64,000 nucleotides of DNA from Streptomyces sp. NBC_01262 (GTDB lineage: Bacteria > Actinomycetota > Actinomycetes > Streptomycetales > Streptomycetaceae). The stretch is from assembly GCF_036226365.1 (NCBI RefSeq), contig NZ_CP108462.1, forward strand, positions 8,538,001 to 8,602,000, written 5' to 3'. The notes beneath the pieces were generated by a model. That model ran no database searches. It worked only from the letters and a program-made list of their open reading frames with translations, and was not told the origin of the DNA. Shown piece by piece: positions 62,623 to 64,000 of the stretch. Within the stretch, counting starts at the first letter, position 1, and the number at the start of each line of letters is the position of its first letter. The position numbers were made by a program, and so were the translations under genes.

Positions 62623-63954
62623 ATGAGCGCTCAACTGTCCTCGTGGCTGCTTCTCGCGACAGCCTTTGTCCTGATCCTCGCCAACGGGTTCTTCGTCGCC
62701 GCCGAATTCGGCCTGGTGACCGTGGAGCGGCCCGCCGCCGAACGCGCCGCCGCGGAGGGCGACCGCCGGGCCCGCAGTGTGGTGGAGGCCCTGCGCAAGC
62801 TGTCCTTCCAGCTCTCCGGCACCCAGCTCGGCATCACCATCACCTCGCTGGTGGTGGGCATGCTCGCCGAGCCCGCCCTCGCCGTGCTCCTCGCCGGTCC
62901 GGTCACCGCGATCGGCATCCCGGAGGGCGCTGCCCCCACGATCGCCGTCGTCATCGGCATGGGGCTCGCCTCCGCCGTACAGATGGTCATCGGCGAGCTC
63001 GTCCCCAAGAACTGGGCCGTCTCCCGGCCACTGCAGGTGGCCCGCATGGTGGCCGGCCCGCAGCGGGCCTTCTCCGCCCTGTTCCGGCCGGTCATCGAAT
63101 TCCTCAACACCGCCGCCAACCGCCTGGTCCGCGCGCTCGGCGTCGAGCCGGCCGACGAGCTGGCATCGGCCCGTACGCCCACCGAACTGGTCTCCCTCGC
63201 CCGGCACTCGGCGCGGGCCGGGGTCATCGAACAGGACACCGCCGACCTGTTCGTACGCACCATCTCGCTCGGCGACCTCACCGCGGAGAACGTGATGACC
63301 CCGCGCGTACGCGTCAGCGCGCTGGAGGACACCGCCACCGCCGCCGACGTCCTCAACCTCACCCGGGCCACCGGGCTCTCCCGCTTCCCCGTCTACCGTG
63401 AGCGGCTGGACGACACGATAGGGATGGTCGGCCTCAAGGACGCCCTCGCGGTCCCCGCGCACCTGCGGGACCGCACCCCGGTGGGCCGGATCGCGGTCGC
63501 GCCGCTGCTCGTCCCCGAGACGTTGCCGGTGCAGCAGCTCCTGGAGCAGCTGCGCAGCCAGCAGCCCATCGCGGTCGTCGTCGACGAGTACGGCGGCACC
63601 GCCGGCCTGGTCACCCTGGAGGACATCGTCGAGGAGCTCGTCGGCGAGGTCCGCGACGAGCACGACACCGTCGACCTCCCCGAGCTCGCCCCCGTCCAGC
63701 CCGACGGCGCCGGCCGCCCGGCCTGGGACGCCGACGGCAGCTGCCGGGTCGACATCCTCGCCCGCATCGGCCTGGCGGCGCCCGAGGGGCCGTACGAGAC
63801 CGTGGCCGGGCTCGTCGCCGACCTGCTGGGGCGGATCCCCGTGCCGGGCGACGTGGCACAGCTGCCGGGCTGGGAGCTGCGGGTGCGGGAGGTCTCCCAT
63901 CACCGGGCGGAAAGGGTTCGCCTGGTGCGTGTCGGGGAGGGTGGCGACCGATGA
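62623..63954 (+). CDS. CNNM/HlyC-CorC-type membrane protein
   Basis: The 443-residue protein has an N-terminal DUF21 membrane domain (about 1-200) with LLATAFVLILANGFFVAAEF and GMGLASAVQMVIGELVPKNW, a pair of CBS domains (about 215-335, ENVMTPRVRVSALEDTATAA, LSRFPVYRERLDDTIGMVGL, PIAVVVDEYGGTAGLVTLED) and a CorC_HlyC C-terminal domain (LPGWELRVREVSHHRAERVR). The family acts in Mg or Co transport or membrane integrity. It is the first of a tandem pair; the second overlaps it by ATGA. Confidence 0.93.
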   Translation: MSAQLSSWLLLATAFVLILANGFFVAAEFGLVTVERPAAERAAAEGDRRARSVVEALRKLSFQLSGTQLGITITSLVVGMLAEPALAVLLAGPVTAIGIPEGAAPTIAVVIGMGLASAVQMVIGELVPKNWAVSRPLQVARMVAGPQRAFSALFRPVIEFLNTAANRLVRALGVEPADELASARTPTELVSLARHSARAGVIEQDTADLFVRTISLGDLTAENVMTPRVRVSALEDTATAADVLNLTRATGLSRFPVYRERLDDTIGMVGLKDALAVPAHLRDRTPVGRIAVAPLLVPETLPVQQLLEQLRSQQPIAVVVDEYGGTAGLVTLEDIVEELVGEVRDEHDTVDLPELAPVQPDGAGRPAWDADGSCRVDILARIGLAAPEGPYETVAGLVADLLGRIPVPGDVAQLPGWELRVREVSHHRAERVRLVRVGEGGDR

Positions 63955-64000
63955 GTGTTCTGCAGCTTTTCTTCGCGGCGCTGCTCGTGCTCGCCAACGG
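63951..64000 (+). CDS. Second CNNM-type protein, start only (partial)
   Basis: An ATG overlapping the previous stop starts MSVLQLFFAALLVLAN, the first DUF21 helix of another CNNM-type protein. The rest is outside the window. Tandem pairs of such genes are usual in Streptomyces. Confidence 0.8.
   Translation, partial: MSVLQLFFAALLVLAN

Overview
The window is very GC-rich, uses many GTG starts, and packs genes into operons with 4-base ATGA or GTGA overlaps. Gene order and content fit a Streptomyces or close relative: carB-pyrD-pyrF-mihF-gmk-rpoZ-coaBC-metK-priA-def-fmt-rsmB, then rpe, guaB1, the FMN-riboswitch rib operon and hisE-hisG. The species cannot be fixed from the sequence alone.

Layout. 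(1) 1-12658 is housekeeping: the end of pyrimidine synthesis, a nucleoid protein (mihF), GMP kinase, RNA polymerase omega, CoA and SAM synthesis, PriA, a small DNA-binding protein on the minus strand, and translation genes (def, fmt, rsmB). Clear hairpin terminators follow pyrF, rpoZ and metK. (2) 13123-41180 is the main accessory feature, a ~28 kb single-direction operon for a phage-tail-like contractile injection system (CIS). It encodes sheath, tube, cap, AAA+ ATPase, tube initiator, LysM protein, hub, OB-fold spike, PAAR-like tip, gp25 wedge, two very large J-type baseplate proteins, a gpI/beta-helix tail protein, a DUF6519 protein and a peptidoglycan amidase. In its middle is a 1962-residue protein with the eCIS-associated DUF4157 domain, long disordered and helical regions, and a distinct C-terminal domain followed directly by a lower-GC orphan gene. 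This looks like a toxin-immunity pair built into the injection machine. No separate tape-measure gene is visible. (3) 41177-46742 holds an MMPL transporter, rpe, a SorC-type regulator, an RNase Sa-like lipoprotein with a barstar-like inhibitor, and a DUF2975/XRE pair with a paired-palindrome operator. (4) 47295-51885 holds guaB1 (GMP reductase type), an Lrp/AsnC regulator, a nitrilase and a flavin monoamine oxidase; the last two could form an indole-3-acetamide-type route. (5) 51896-56130 holds a DUF5995 protein, an XRE/MmyB regulator, and a divergent MFS/ROK pair around a palindrome. (6) 56213-60743 is the FMN riboswitch and riboflavin operon ribD-ribE-ribM-ribBA-ribH. (7) 60821 to the end holds hisE-hisG, a PH-domain membrane protein and a pair of CNNM/HlyC-CorC-type proteins, the second cut by the window edge.

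The most notable points are the CIS island between rsmB and rpe, the giant DUF4157 protein with its compositionally different C-terminal module and neighbour, and a probable one-base frameshift at the 3' end of the CIS ATPase gene.
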